This document shows, piece after piece, positions 10,365 through 21,560 of a stretch of DNA of 64,000 bases; positions within the stretch are counted from its first letter, which is position 1; each line of letters starts with the position of its first letter. Origin of the DNA: Diphasiastrum complanatum (lineage: Eukaryota > Streptophyta > Lycopodiopsida > Lycopodiales > Lycopodiaceae); the NCBI GenBank assembly GCA_029204225.1, contig CM055101.1, forward strand, positions 3,050,363 through 3,114,362. The letters run 5' to 3'. The notes under the pieces were generated by a model. That model saw only the letters and a program-made list of their open reading frames with translations, ran no database searches and was not told where the DNA came from. The position numbers and the translations under genes are program-made.

Positions 10365-10822
10365 TGAATTAGATATTGGCCATTGAGCTGAAGAGAATCC
10401 ATAGAAATAAGAGTCTCCAATAGAAGCCACTTTAAGCTCTTGTGAAATGGATCCACGAGGCATTGAACAAGAATCCGAGTATTGATATGAGTTGGATTTC
10501 TATGGAATAATGAAATCTCTTCATTGCTAGTAGTATCCATGTTGAATACATACTCCATTAGATTGTTGTCAAAAATAAAATCATTCACTAAAGCTCCCAA
10601 ATCAAACTGAAATGGTTTGCATATCGGGTTCATAAAATAGCCGGTCAATTTCAAGCCATGGAATATTGGTGCTGTATAGTCCTCATTCTGAAAGTCTGGT
10701 GAATGTGTTGATCGACTTTCTTTGAGCATAACGCTATTCTCGATTTGAAGACCAAAAAAGCTCTTCATGTGATCAAGATGAATGTGACAAATTGAACTTC
10801 TCAAGGAAGTTGGTAAGTGCAC
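10365..10822 (-). other. Open segment 'G', product unknown
   Basis: The minus strand is open from 10822 down to 10190, running on into the LTR in antisense. It reads HLPTSLRSSICHIHLD, then FDLGALVNDFIFDNNLMEY, NMDTTSNEEISLFHRNPTH and WLLLETLISMDSLQLNGQYL. Its first 25 or so codons are antisense to the start of gag-B, so the full frame is unlikely to be one natural protein. The middle part is still open in the copy at 49376-50011 (plus) and mostly at 29107-29570. No domain is recognised; it could be a captured exon or chance openness preserved by recent duplication. Confidence 0.35.
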
Positions 10823-11380
10823 TACATCTAGTAAGGCTTGGGAATCTCTAAAGAAGGTTTATGAGTCCGAGTTTACATCAAGGGTTCTAACCCTTAGGAG
10901 TCAATCTTTTCAAGTTTTCAAAATAAGGATGTAAGTGCTTATGCTTTGTTTTGAGGGTTAAAGCATTCAATGACGAGTTAGGAGGTATTGATGAAAGACT
11001 TAAGGAGATAGAACTTGTTCAAGTAGTTTTCAATGGCTTGTTGGATGATCATGCTAATCTTGCTCAAAGTTTTGCTATTCAAAAGACATTGCCAAGTATT
11101 GTGGACATGCAATAAATCTTGGTGAATAAGGAGTTTAGGCTTCTATCAAGAGATGGATCCACTTCCACATCTCAACCTGGAAAGGAGGAGGCTATGTTCT
11201 CAAAGGGCAAGTTCAAGGGCAAGAGCAAAGGCAAGTGATCTAAAGGACAATCTCAAGGTGAGCCTTCTACTTTTGTTGGCAAGAAGAAAGATAAATCTAA
11301 GCTTAAATGCTTCTATTGTGGAGTCAAAACATGGCAAGGTTGCCATCGATGGGACCAAGTCCCGACATTTGTGACATTGC
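10740..11380 (+). pseudogene. Ty1/copia gag, gag-B family (copy 2)
   Basis: Second copy of the UBN2-type gag-B. The same blocks are present as at 4020-4685 but with a frameshift near 10940, a stop replacing Glu in the MQEILVNKE block (about 11110) and the broken CFYCG zinc knuckle. The 3' end joins BPS1 3'-flank DNA at the same point as in copies 1 and 3. Confidence 0.8.
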
Positions 11381-11994
11381 GCAGCACATAAATGACATAG
11401 TGTAATTATGACAAGGATGTGTGTACATTGTAAACATTGAAACGTACTGTATTGATAGATTTCTGCCATTGTAGGACACTTAAGATTTCAATTCCAACAG
11501 TTTGTCCTTTCATGAATTGTATCCCAAGGAAGCAATCACAAATTTGAGTTTATTGAACTTCTGCCTTAAACAATTGCAATTGATGATCATATGCCTATAG
11601 CTCGTAGTGATGAATTTTTTTTTTTTTTGTAATTAATAAATTACATTGTTCATGCTCTTTTTGATTGAAAGACACTTAACGAATTAACTTATCTTTTTGG
11701 CTTGTAAAACTTTGTGCCCGTTCAGATATATTCTCAGCAAAATGCTGACGCAATGGTAATAGTACAGAGAAGCCATAGTAAAGGCCACGAGCAATTGAGA
11801 CAGAGCAATCACAATTACAATTTTCTCTACCAAGTAAATTGTAGACCTCAATTATCTTGCCTTTCAAGAACATAAACAACGATAAAAGATGTTCTATTTT
11901 TGTCAGTTAATTTGATGCCATGTTACTCCTCAACATCCAGCTAGTAAAGAATCTTGCAATAGTCATTCTAGATGTGAAAATAGCGAAGAATCAC
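11381..11994 (-). other. 3' flank / probable 3' UTR of BPS1-like copy 2
   Basis: Conserved non-coding segment between gag-B and the BPS1-like stop, equivalent to 4686-5260, with a short poly-T run near 11617-11628 that is absent from copy 1 and shorter in copy 3. Confidence 0.5.
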
Positions 11995-12938
11995 TCAACA
12001 AACTTTCGGTACTGCAGAAATGAGTTTTGTCCTACCCGCTACTATGTCATCAAAAAGATCACCTACGGTGCACTCCAAACTTTCCAAACCACAGTTCAGA
12101 CTGTTTAAGCTATGCCGGAGCTCCGTAACATCTGACATTCGCAATTCGAACGAGCGCAGAACCTGTTCTCCAAATGACGGAAATTCAATGAAAAAATTAT
12201 CCACATGAGCTTGCATGTTTCCAAATTCTCTTAGAAGGATTTTCTCTTTCGTTTCCTCACTGAACCGCAAGCCAATTTGTTCGATAAGCCTTTGATGTGA
12301 AATAGACGTAGATTTAGCCCATTCGCCCGTCGAACAAATCGCAATCAGTTTAGCGGAGTAAGAACTATCCATGTGAAGGAGTCCAAACAGAAGAATCATT
12401 GAAACGAAAGAAATTATGCTCTTCATGGGGTAAATTACTCCGCAAGGATGAAACTGCTTTGCATATCTGCTTCCAAAATTCCAAAGCTCCTCCTCTGCCT
12501 CAAGTTTCATATCAACAAGTTGCTTGTTTGCTTGATGTATTCTGGACATCTCTCGTCTGCAATGATTTAGAGCCTGAACTATGGTATCATAATCATGCCC
12601 ACCTGCTTGAAGAGTTTCAACAGCTATATGGACTACCCGCCCATAAATTCGCAATCTGGAAATACCCGTCATCAAAGCTTTATAAACATTCATAAGTCGC
12701 ACTGTCTCATCCATCAGAGTACTAAAGCATTTTATGGAAAAACAACCTTCTCCGGTAGATCCAAAACAGCTGCAAGAGAAGATCTGAGAATATCCACAGC
12801 ATACTGCATCCAGTCTATTGTGAAAAACTTATCTACAATTGACTCTTCCAATTTTTGCAGACATGACGACAAATTGTCGTGAAATGACATATTGGCAGCA
12901 CCATGACCGTGAGATCGCAGCGAATTTACAAAAACCAT
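11995..12938 (-). pseudogene. BPS1-like gene, copy 2, one-base frameshift
   Basis: Same gene as 5261-6204, from the CCGCCATGG start at 12938 to a stop at 11995. The N-terminal 68 codons are intact (MVFVNSLRSHGHGAANMS...), then one base is missing in the VVFPLKC segment near 12732. Downstream the frame reopens from LMDETVRLMNVYKALMTGIS to the end ISAVPKVC (239 codons). Apart from the lost base its length matches copy 1. The two copies carry different lesions, so the frameshifts arose after duplication and the progenitor was probably intact. Confidence 0.7.
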
Positions 12939-13245
12939 GGCGGTGTTTCTTCAGGCAGAGTTAAGGAAGCAACCTTTGCCGTCTGTGTATTTTGTAGAAA
13001 TCAAGGTAAGGCTCCCGGCCTACCGCTGTACCTTCTGAAATAGCTTGAGAACGTTGTCAAGAAAAAAAAAATTATGAAGTAAAATTCGCCTTGAGATTGT
13101 CGACGAACCCAGCTACGGATTATCGCTGACTCAGAGGTTCGAAGGAATTTATTGAGTTCCGCCCTCTGTCTCTTACATTCAACACGTCTGCATTCAAGTA
13201 AGTCTGTTCTTGGCAAATCGTTCGCGCTCTCACTCTCGCTCACTC

Positions 13246-13282
<37 letters not shown>

Positions 13283-13380
13283 CAAATGTGTGGTGTTCTC
13301 TCTATCGATCTCTATTTATATGCTATTTGGACACCTTCAAAACCCTAGTCGTTACATAATATGTAGTACCCTAGAACGTG
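12939..13380 (-). promoter_or_regulatory. Promoter and 5' leader of BPS1-like copy 2
   Basis: TATA box TATAAATA at 13313-13320 (minus), followed by a long uninterrupted CT/GA run at about 13250-13279 and the conserved leader to the ATG. The GA run is longer than in copy 1, as expected for microsatellite slippage. Confidence 0.65.
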
Positions 13381-14090
13381 ACTAAATGCATATTGGACCC
13401 CTAAGAGGGCTAAAACTTGGGACCAAAAAACACTTTGGATACCAAGCCAACAAAGTGATCCAAGGGAGTTGCCTAGAATATGACTAGGTAATAGAATGCC
13501 ATGGTTAACCTCGGTACTCGTTATTTATTTAGCTAGGTCGGACTATGCATTGCATTTTCAAGTTGCACCGCATGCCAAAGTGCTATTTGTCTTTCAAAGA
13601 AAAGCAAATTTGTCAACAAGGCGGGGATGAGAGTCTTGAGCTAGAGCCTACACTACATCATGGGTGACTAGGAGGAGACTATGCTAGACATCACTAGTTG
13701 GCCTTTAGGTATCATGATTCAGCCCTATCTCCTCAGGCTTTACTATGAAGAATTTAAGATTTACTTTTAGGTTGTTTACACGTTGCAGACTGATAGATAT
13801 TATAACAATTTGTGATTTGCTTTTATGAAATTTGGATAATTCAATTATAGAAGTTGGAACTACATGCCATTCATCGTTTATGTATGTTCTACGATTTCAG
13901 ACTTGTCACTTGTATTTGAATTATGGTAACAAGCATTACTTCCCCTCTCATCAGACAAGCATTCATTGCATGGATTAACAATAATCACTTAAATAAGAAT
14001 AAAGAGATTCTACTATATGAGCAAATCTTCATAAGTATAATCTTGAAAATAGCATAGACAGAGTAAATCATTCACATCAATAAAATGAGA
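13381..14090 (-). repeat. Upstream flank of BPS1-like cassette (copy 2)
   Basis: Counterpart of 6661-7330. No coding frame. Joins the LTR-like segment at about 14090. Confidence 0.55.
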
Positions 14091-14222
14091 ATAGACTAAC
14101 TCACTAACTTCACTTCATTCCATTTCATAGAAATATGCGAGAACAAATGCTCTTTATATAGCCTCGTAGATGTTCTAAATATGAAATAACCGTCTTAAGT
14201 TCCATAACCACTTCTTGGCATT
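14090..14222 (-). promoter_or_regulatory. Copia LTR-like segment
   Basis: TATA-bearing LTR-like core following the truncated RT, as at 7330-7480. Confidence 0.55.
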
Positions 14223-14224
14223 GG

Positions 14225-14500
14225 CCCTTCAATAATCGCAAGCCTGAATTCTTTGGTGAGTGAGCTAGTTTACAATTGATCAGATTGTATCTGATAAGGG
14301 TATTGTGAAGATACCGTTGCTGAGTGATAAAGATCAGCCTTCTCGCTCTGTCTCAGTGGATTTGAATGCCCAAACAGAAGTAAGCTTCGCCCAGATCGGT
14401 CATGTCAAGTTCGGAAGACAACATCTGTTTAGCAAGCATCTTATTCACTTGGTCTCCCTCTGTACTAAGCTTTACAACACCCAATTTGGTGTCCTATGGC
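14225..14500 (-). pseudogene. Copia reverse transcriptase C-terminal fragment
   Basis: Minus-strand RT tail homologous to 7490-7746 (SELDMTDLGEA, GIQIHRDRARRLIFITQQRY), ending in the same RT-to-LTR fusion. Confidence 0.75.
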
Positions 14501-14559
14501 CAAAGTTATGATCATCTGAAGTTTTGCAATTTTGTGAGTAAAATTGGCAAAATTTGAAA

Positions 14560-14825
14560 TTGTTCTGATTGCATGCCAGTCATTTCCCTAATTTGTAGTA
14601 TTGTGCTTGCATGGATTAGTTGCATGTTGATTCTCAGAGTGATTCTGACATGCATGAGAGATTTACAATGGATTTGAGTGGTCATACGCATGTGCTCTTA
14701 TAGTTGGGTTACAAATCAGTGTTAATGGATGACAAATTCCGTAAAACTGAAGTTTACATATGATAATTTCGTAATGACGTTTGTAACTGATGTAGTGTGC
14801 TTTGCATGCCAGTTTGACATTGGGG
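14560..14825 (-). repeat. Repeat r (inverted copy)
   Basis: Inverted copy of r, ending at about 14825 where a copia remnant begins (AGTCCATTGACTATAGGCA), the mirror of the junction at 46360-46420. Confidence 0.7.
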
Positions 14826-14942
14826 TAGTCCATTGACTATAGGCACGCTCAAGTGCGAGGCTCGAATTGTCATATCTGCGGCAGAGGCATCGAAGGTTTG
14901 CATGGAACTTTGCATTTGCCTTTGCCTTTGAAATCGTCAAAC
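14826..14942 (-). pseudogene. Copia integrase/RT linker, left of an insertion
   Basis: Sequence homologous to 42025-42106 from the copia region after integrase. It is interrupted at 14943 and resumes at 15320; the uninterrupted form is at 42095-42125. Confidence 0.55.
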
Positions 14943-15319
14943 CATTAGAGGAGTTCTAAATCCAAGAAAGACCCTTTGTACAGATTCTTTTTATATTTTT
15001 TCTTAATTTTTTCTTACACATGGACCAATCAAAACACTCAAATTTGAAATCTACGTAACGTAACGTTTTGAGTCCACATTTTGATCCCGCACTAAAAATG
15101 GCATAACTTTTTCGTGGTAAGTTCAAATTTAGCGGAGTTTGGTGCATTGAAAAGCGCTTGACACGGGCTTTCCAATGATATTTAGATGGCATACTTTTGA
15201 TCTACGATTAAGAAGTTATGGCAAGTCAAAAGTATTAGTGTTATAATATTTTAATAATATAAACTAAATCTTGCACGAATTCTTAAAGGGTCATTTTGGA
15301 ACTCAAAACTCCTCTAATG
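14943..15319. mobile_element. MITE-like DNA transposon with 13-bp terminal inverted repeats
   Basis: A 377-bp insertion begins CATTAGAGGAGTT and ends AACTCCTCTAATG, perfect 13-base inverted ends. It has no coding capacity and contains AT-rich DNA. It splits the copia sequence that is uninterrupted at 42095-42125 (…CATCAAACTGATCC…), which fixes both insertion points. No target-site duplication is evident, so the superfamily is not assigned. Confidence 0.7.
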
Positions 15320-16030
15320 TGATCCTCAATAAAGACTGTATCCCTACTGAGTAAAATCTGCTAGGTATCAAAGTCGTATAGCTTGGTCAGATGAAGTGTA
15401 TCCAATAAGGATGGTCTTGAGACCTCGGAAGTTGAATTTCTTCCTCGTCTCCTTCAGGATCTGTGCATAGGTGATGCATCCGAACACTCGAAGGTTCTTC
15501 ATTGAAGCTCCAAACCTCATGTGGTGTTTTGCCTACGAGGGCCTTAGGTTAACATTTTTTTTGGACGTAGGCTGCAATGGAGACAGCTTCAACCCAAAAG
15601 CTATTCGACAAAGATTCATGTGCCAGCATACATTTGGCTGACTCGACCAGGGTACAATTCTTCCTCTCGGCTTTGATTTGTCTGCCAATTTCTTTCTCTA
15701 CATGCTCCTTGAAGATTTTGAAACAATTGAAAGCTTTTGACTTCTTCTTGATAAAGTACACCAAGCAATCCGCTAGAAACACGCTGATGGCTTGATCTAA
15801 ATGGTTTCATGGCCAGTTTACAGACTAGACAGTCTTGACAAGTAGATAATTTGACTTTCCTATCTGGATAGTCGAGATCAACAACAATAGATTGTTTAGA
15901 CATTTGTTGTACAAAATGAATAGAAGTACTGTTATTTCTTTGAATAGAAGTACTAAGAGCCTGACTAGAGGTAGAACAACAATGACTTAATCTATACAAT
16001 TATCCATGTCTCTTTCCGAGTGCTAGGATC
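15320..16030 (-). pseudogene. Copia integrase, internally deleted
   Basis: Minus-strand copia pre-integrase and integrase pieces: VVDLDYPDRKVKL with a CQDCLVCKLAMKPF zinc-like block, then a jump to FKEHVEKEIGRQIKAERKNC, and LVESAKCMLAHESLSNSFW, AAYVQ, KALVGKTPHEVW. Most of the DDE core is missing between the second and third blocks. The order matches the better copy at 42005-42843. Confidence 0.8.
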
Positions 16031-16680
16031 CTGTCTTTCCTATCAACTACTTTACACTCATCAGATCCAAATTCTACTCTATGTCCTGGATCTGTAATTC
16101 TGCTAACGAAGAGCGAATTTGTAGATAGATTCGGTACATGCAGTACATTTTAAAGTATCTTAGATTGATTGTTTGCAAAGCTCAATCTTACTGTACCTTC
16201 ACCTTTGATAGCATGTGTGCTATTGTTTCCCATGTGAACATATTGTTTGGTATTGGAAGGGGTATAGGACTCGAAATAGCCAATATGGCTAGTCATGTGT
16301 TGTGTGGCTCGGGAGTTCAGAAACTAGGAGCTGTCGTTGGATGTTTTTTGATGGCTAGTCATTAAGACATCATTATCCGATTCTTGAATCGACTGTGGTG
16401 CTTCTGTACCTGCATTTGCCACTTGTTTCGAGTGCCCCTTGCTGTTGTTCTTTTCCTGCAGTATGCGACAATCTTGGATCTTGTGGTTGGTTCACCAGAA
16501 TATGTGTAGAACAGCTAATTCTTTGTCGGCTAGTTTGACTGCTCTTGACGCTGTGTCGGTTCATGATTTAGCCTTGGTTGCTTTGGGCCTTTCTTTGTTG
16601 CTTAGTTGAGCCTTTGTTGGTGTATAAGGCATGAGAGTCGACACTTGAGGAACCAACGACTTTGTTCCTTCTGCTCTCTT
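16031..16680 (-). pseudogene. Copia protease / gag C-terminal region
   Basis: The minus strand reads SNDSS, a stop, then FLNSRATQHM, the copia aspartic protease motif (usually W-F/Y-LDSGATxHM) with Asn at the catalytic position, and downstream VHMGNNSTHA-type sequence. Upstream lie the zinc-knuckle and linker remnants. It is the counterpart of 58525-59090. Confidence 0.65.
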
Positions 16681-16681
16681 C

Positions 16682-17210
16682 CTAAAACAACATTGTCATG
16701 ACTCTTGAAAGAGTGAATTCAAGGTGTGTCAAGATAATCATCACCCAGCTGTCATATGAGCTTGGAAAGCTTGAAAGTAGTGTCATTACTACATCTTGAT
16801 CATCTATGACAAATCCAAAAGTAGCCATTTGCTTTGGTAGGTTCTTGAACTGGTTGATGTGATTCTGTAGGGAATCTTCGTTGGTCATCTTGAGGGAGAA
16901 AATGTTCTTTCTTAGATATAGCTTGGAAGCTACGTCGTGCACATCGTACAGAGTGCTCAAGATGTCCCAGACTTCCTTGGAGATCTGAGCTTCATACACA
17001 TGGCCGATTTGAGTGTCTGATCTATTGAGGATGATCAGCGCAAAGGCTTTGCCATCTTTCAGCATTCATCGAGAGATTGCAGCATCGTCAGCTTCATTTC
17101 TTACCTCTACACCTATAACAATGTCATACAATTCCTTGGCCATTAGCACAGTTCTCATCTTAAATTTCTATAGATGGTGATTGGCTCCATCAAGCTTGTC
17201 CATCATAGGA
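16682..17210 (-). pseudogene. Copia gag-A, truncated
   Basis: UBN2 gag with RKNIFSLKMTNEDSLQNHIN and LLSSFPSSYDSWVMIILTH, closest to the copy at 58048-58524. The 127-codon frame 17065-16682 is open, but the N terminus is broken and the sequence jumps at about 17210 into an LTR-like fragment. Confidence 0.8.
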
Positions 17211-17211
17211 C

Positions 17212-17300
17212 TGGATTTATATAGCCTCGTAACTATTCTAAATATGAAATATTTGTCTTAAGTTCCATAACCACTTTTGACAAGGATCATAATAACATAT
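17212..17300 (-). repeat. LTR-like fragment
   Basis: Short piece of the copia LTR-like core (TTATATAGCCTCG onwards) between two gag copies, which marks a recombination junction into module U copy 2. Confidence 0.5.
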
Positions 17301-17301
17301 A

Positions 17302-18044
17302 GTTCTATCAGCCCTTGGCGTAGTCCCCCTGATGGTGGTGTGTTCCTTCGTTCGAGCAGCTCACTACTGGCATTTCGGCTTGCTCCTGAAGTTTGTTACA
17401 TTTATCATCTCTATCATGGAGCTAAACCTCCATATCAGATAACTGCTACTACTGTCTTTTCAAATCTACCATGGAGTGCTGCAGTCTCTTCCTGCAACAA
17501 CATTGTCATGACTCTTGAAAGAGTCAGTTTAGGGTGTGTTGTGACGATCATCACCCAGCTGTCGCATGAGCTTGGCAAGCTTGAAAGTAGTGTCATTACT
17601 GCATTTTGATCATCTATGACATATCCGACAGTGGCCATTTGCTTCAGCAGGTTCTTTGACTAGCTGATGTGCCTCTGTAGGGAATCTTCGTTGGTCATCT
17701 TGAGCGAGAAAATCTTCTTCTTGAGATGTAGCTTGGAAGCTATGTCAAACACATAGTACAGAGTGCTCAAGGTGTCCCAGACTTCCTTGGAGGTCTGAGC
17801 TTTAGACATATGGCCGATTTGAGTGTCTGATATATTGAGGATGATCAGCGCAAAGGCTTTGCCATCCTTCAGCTTCCATCAAGAAAATTGCAGCATCGTC
17901 ATCTTCGGGTCTTACCTCTGCACCTATAACAACGTCATACAATTTGTTAGCCATTAGCATAGTTCTCATCTTAAATTTATATAGATGGTAATTGGCTTCA
18001 TCATGCTTGTCCATTATAGGACTGGCTTTCCCTTGGAAATCCAT
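17302..18044 (-). pseudogene. Copia gag-A (module U copy 2)
   Basis: Gag with ATG at 18044 (MDFQGKASPIMDKHD), broken by a frameshift near 17880 and other stops. ANKLYDVVIGAEVRPEDDD and LLSSLPSSCDSWVMI are readable. Homologous to 1-814. Confidence 0.8.
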
Positions 18045-18084
18045 GTTGATATTAGTCTAAGTGATAGTAGTAACTATCAGTGAC

Positions 18085-18240
18085 TTGAGAATGAAAATAG
18101 ACTAACTCACTAACTTCACTTCATTTCATTTCAATGAAATATGCGAGAACAAATGCACTTTATATAGCCTCGTGTTCTAAATATGAAATAACCCTCTTAA
18201 GTTCCATAATCGCTTTTGACAAGGATCGGAATAACATATG
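18085..18240 (-). promoter_or_regulatory. Copia LTR-like segment with TATA box
   Basis: LTR-like core upstream of gag-A; the TATA region is readable as CTTTATATAGCC on the plus strand. Confidence 0.55.
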
Positions 18241-18610
18241 GACTCTGGGTCAAAATAAAGTTTGACCATGGATTGATTTGATCTTCGACCTGGTATCAGA
18301 ATACACTTATTCTATTCTAAGCTCAATATTTTTCAAACAACAAATAAACTATCACAAGAAATAACTATTTTGCATTATGTAGATCGAAATAAGAGACAAC
18401 TAGATCATGCCATGTTATCACATGTCTTCATCCGCAGATTGAGCAGGTCCTCCAAATGTACATGAATTGTTGTAATGTGCTCCTTCCAAAAATCTATTAA
18501 AGTTTTCATATGAAAATTTGGGGCTACACAAATGCATACAACATCATTGTTGTAATCTATACAAAAATTCGCGCTCGATGTTGAAAAAAAAATGATCAGC
18601 ATCGATCATT
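18240..18610 (-). repeat. Z-tail segment (copy)
   Basis: Counterpart of 1000-1380, including a 65-codon open frame at 18602-18405. Confidence 0.5.
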
Positions 18611-20770
18611 AATTGTTTTTTTAAAGATCATTGATGAACAACCACTTCACCCCTCCTTTTAATGAAATTATCAATTTCAATAAAAGTTAACTGGAAAGAT
18701 GATATATAAAAATATCCAAATCCAAGAAAAGTCAGTAATAAGTGCTTCCACTAAAAGGATTCACTTCATTACAAACATTACTTATCCTTCAAATATTTTC
18801 AATCTGAGTGATAGAAGTTACTATTCCATCGAATTCCATTTATGTAACAGAGATATTCTAGGTTTAAGAAATTGAAACATTTTAATCTTAGAATTTATCT
18901 GAATTCCAAGGCTATTCACACAAGTAGTAATATGAAATAACAAACTCTTAGAAGAATAACTTCATGTTGGAAAGAATCATATAAATCAGTGTGATATCTT
19001 ATATTTGAGAAATTACTAAGAAGTAAAGGATTAATTAATAAAGCGAGAAATAGATTTGAGGGCCTCTAATTTTGTAAATAATGAGATACCACATTGGGAC
19101 CTAGATTAAACCTCAAAATTTTCCAAAATATCCCACATTTGATCGAATGGTTTTCTTCTATCCCATATCGTGACTAGGTACTATAACACACCATTGATCA
19201 TCAGATCTTTACAGTCCTAGAATTCTCTTTCCAAAATTATTGATGTCCCATACCATCAGCTTTTCCTTCCAGAAAATCCTTAACCGCCTAATCTGATATT
19301 CTAGAGATCCACTCATCATCTAGCTGTCCTATAATCACTATATGTTATTATCACTTATTTCCAAAACACTGGAGAATCCATTTATTCAGATGACTGGCAT
19401 GCCTATGAGATGGATACTACGAATCCACATCTGATCCTATGATATAAATAGAAGAATTACCATGGTTAAATATTACATCCTGATCTTTTCTGGTTAATGA
19501 ATAAGCTTCAAATCCCCTGCTGATGCATCAAATCTAGGGACAAGCTTCTGTCAACTAACAGATCCAATGTAATCCATGTATTAGATTCCACTTTTAACCT
19601 CACAATTGACATCCAAAACTGTGGATAACTCAATGGTTACAAAGATATCAGTTACGAGTTCAACTGAATGAATTCAAACCAGGAAATCAATAACCAGAAT
19701 TAAGCAACTATTTACAAGGATTACCAAAATCCTAACTGCGAAATACATTTCATGATACTACTTACTACCATTTGATGTCCACTCTTCTTCCTTCCTTAGA
19801 ATTTTCAGTTCTCTGGAAATCTATTTCAACTAAGGTACCAAAAAGACGCACTGACAGTAGTAAATGTTTAAAAATCAATCACTATAGGAAAAAGTCCAAA
19901 ACAATTTTAATTATGTCCTTCACCTGGGCTGAATATCTGTTATATCAGAAATCATTTAATAGTATGTGAAACCGTACTAGTCTAATCTTTTGAATATAAT
20001 TCACCATAGGATTTTACTGGAAATGAAATCAGTTATGTAATTTCTATTACTACAAATTTTCCAATAAAATTGGACTGTTTTTCCTTTTTATTGACTGGTT
20101 TGGCATAACTCCGTTAATATTGATAAATCCTATCCAAACACATAATATAAAATTACATGAATGGAAATCCCACCAATAGGATTTCAGTAATTATTGAACC
20201 ATATCCTATCAGATTTACTGTCTAGATAAAGAATACTATTCCCACTCATTCAATCTGGTCATTTCATATTGTTTGACGATTTTGATCAAATTTAACGAGT
20301 ATCTTGCACAAACATTCATTTGACTGATTTCTAGCGATCAACATCGATTAGAAAACTATCAGGCAAGTAACTGATTTCAAATTTTTACCAAATTTAAATT
20401 CAACAAAAAAGAAACAAATTCAAATTTTAACTTTCGATCTGGGAGTTCCCAACTTCAAAAGTAAAAAGAATGACAATACAGTAAAACTTGTCGGCAATTT
20501 CATTGTAGTTTCTCCTGTCAATTTTAACTTATCTATCACCACAAAATAATTTAGACTTAGTGAAAACACTGTGACCAATTATGAGTGATAAACTCAGTTT
20601 AATCAATTCACTAATCGAAACTGATTTTATAGATGACAAAAAAATGAACGAAATTTTTATTTTTTCAGAAAACTCAAATTTTGCTTTTATTTTACATGAT
20701 TCGAAAATACTGTTAGTACAAAAGGCAATCGAAATCGAAAAAATTGAAACACTGTCCGATTTCTAATGTT
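18610..20770. repeat. AT-rich block of module U (copy 2)
   Basis: Near-identical direct copy of 1380-3490, with only scattered substitutions visible. A short segment around 20485-20570 (TGTCGGCAATTTC…) is present here and at 28535-28600 but missing from copy 1, where a deletion joins AGTAAAA to ATTTTAACTTAG near 3250. Confidence 0.75.
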
Positions 20771-21110
20771 ACTAACCCAATGTCAAACTGGCATGAAAGC
20801 ACACTACATCAGTTACAAACGTCATTACGGCATGTTTTTACGTAAACTTCAGTTTTACGGAATTTGTCGTCCATTAATACTGGTTTGTGATCCAACTGTC
20901 AAAGCACATGCATATGACCACTCAAATCAATTGTAAATCTCTCATGCATGTCAGAATCACTCTAAGAATCAACTTGCAACTAATCCATGCAAGCACAATA
21001 CTACAAATTAGGGAAATGACTGGCATGCAGTCAGAACAATTTCAAATTTTGCCAATTTTACTCACAGAACTGCAAAACGTCAAATGATCATCACTTTGGC
21101 TATAGGACAC
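20770..21110 (+). repeat. Repeat r (direct copy)
   Basis: Direct copy of r. Here it runs through to the pre-integrase gypsy segment with no BPS1 cassette in between, unlike after module U copy 1. Confidence 0.75.
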
Positions 21111-21560
21111 CAAATTGGGTGCTGTAAAGCGTATTACAGAGCAAGACCAAAGTGTATTACAGAGCAAGACCAATTGCTGGAATTCTTGGTTCTAACCTCA
21201 AAGAAAGCTTCAAACGACTTTGGTATACCTATTTACAAGCTCTACATGGTGTTTTATAGCCACCTCTATCCAACTTTATGAAAAACAAGCAAAAATGATG
21301 ATTTTTGGCTATTTTCCAATTTTTTCATCACAATAAAGTGAAAATTCATGACATACAACTCTTTCTCTAACACATGCAAACCAATTTATAGAATTACAAC
21401 CATCTAATTGGTCTGATCTTGCTGGATTATGGTTCTTCCTATCTATTTTGTGCCAAAAAACATGAAAAACCAAACAATTTTTACCAAAACATAGCCTACA
21501 ATCCTAAATCATTGGAAAGAACCAGCATGCATCATTGGAAAGAGCCGGATTGGAGAAGTT
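21111..21560 (+). repeat. Non-coding segment preceding the gypsy integrase (copy 2)
   Basis: Counterpart of 8100-8480. A short GTATTACAGAGCAAGACCAA tandem duplication is visible at about 21131-21170. Confidence 0.5.

Noticed and set aside
20581-20766. 61-codon plus-strand frame inside the AT-rich block
   Set aside because: Not open in the other copies of the block and no known domain.
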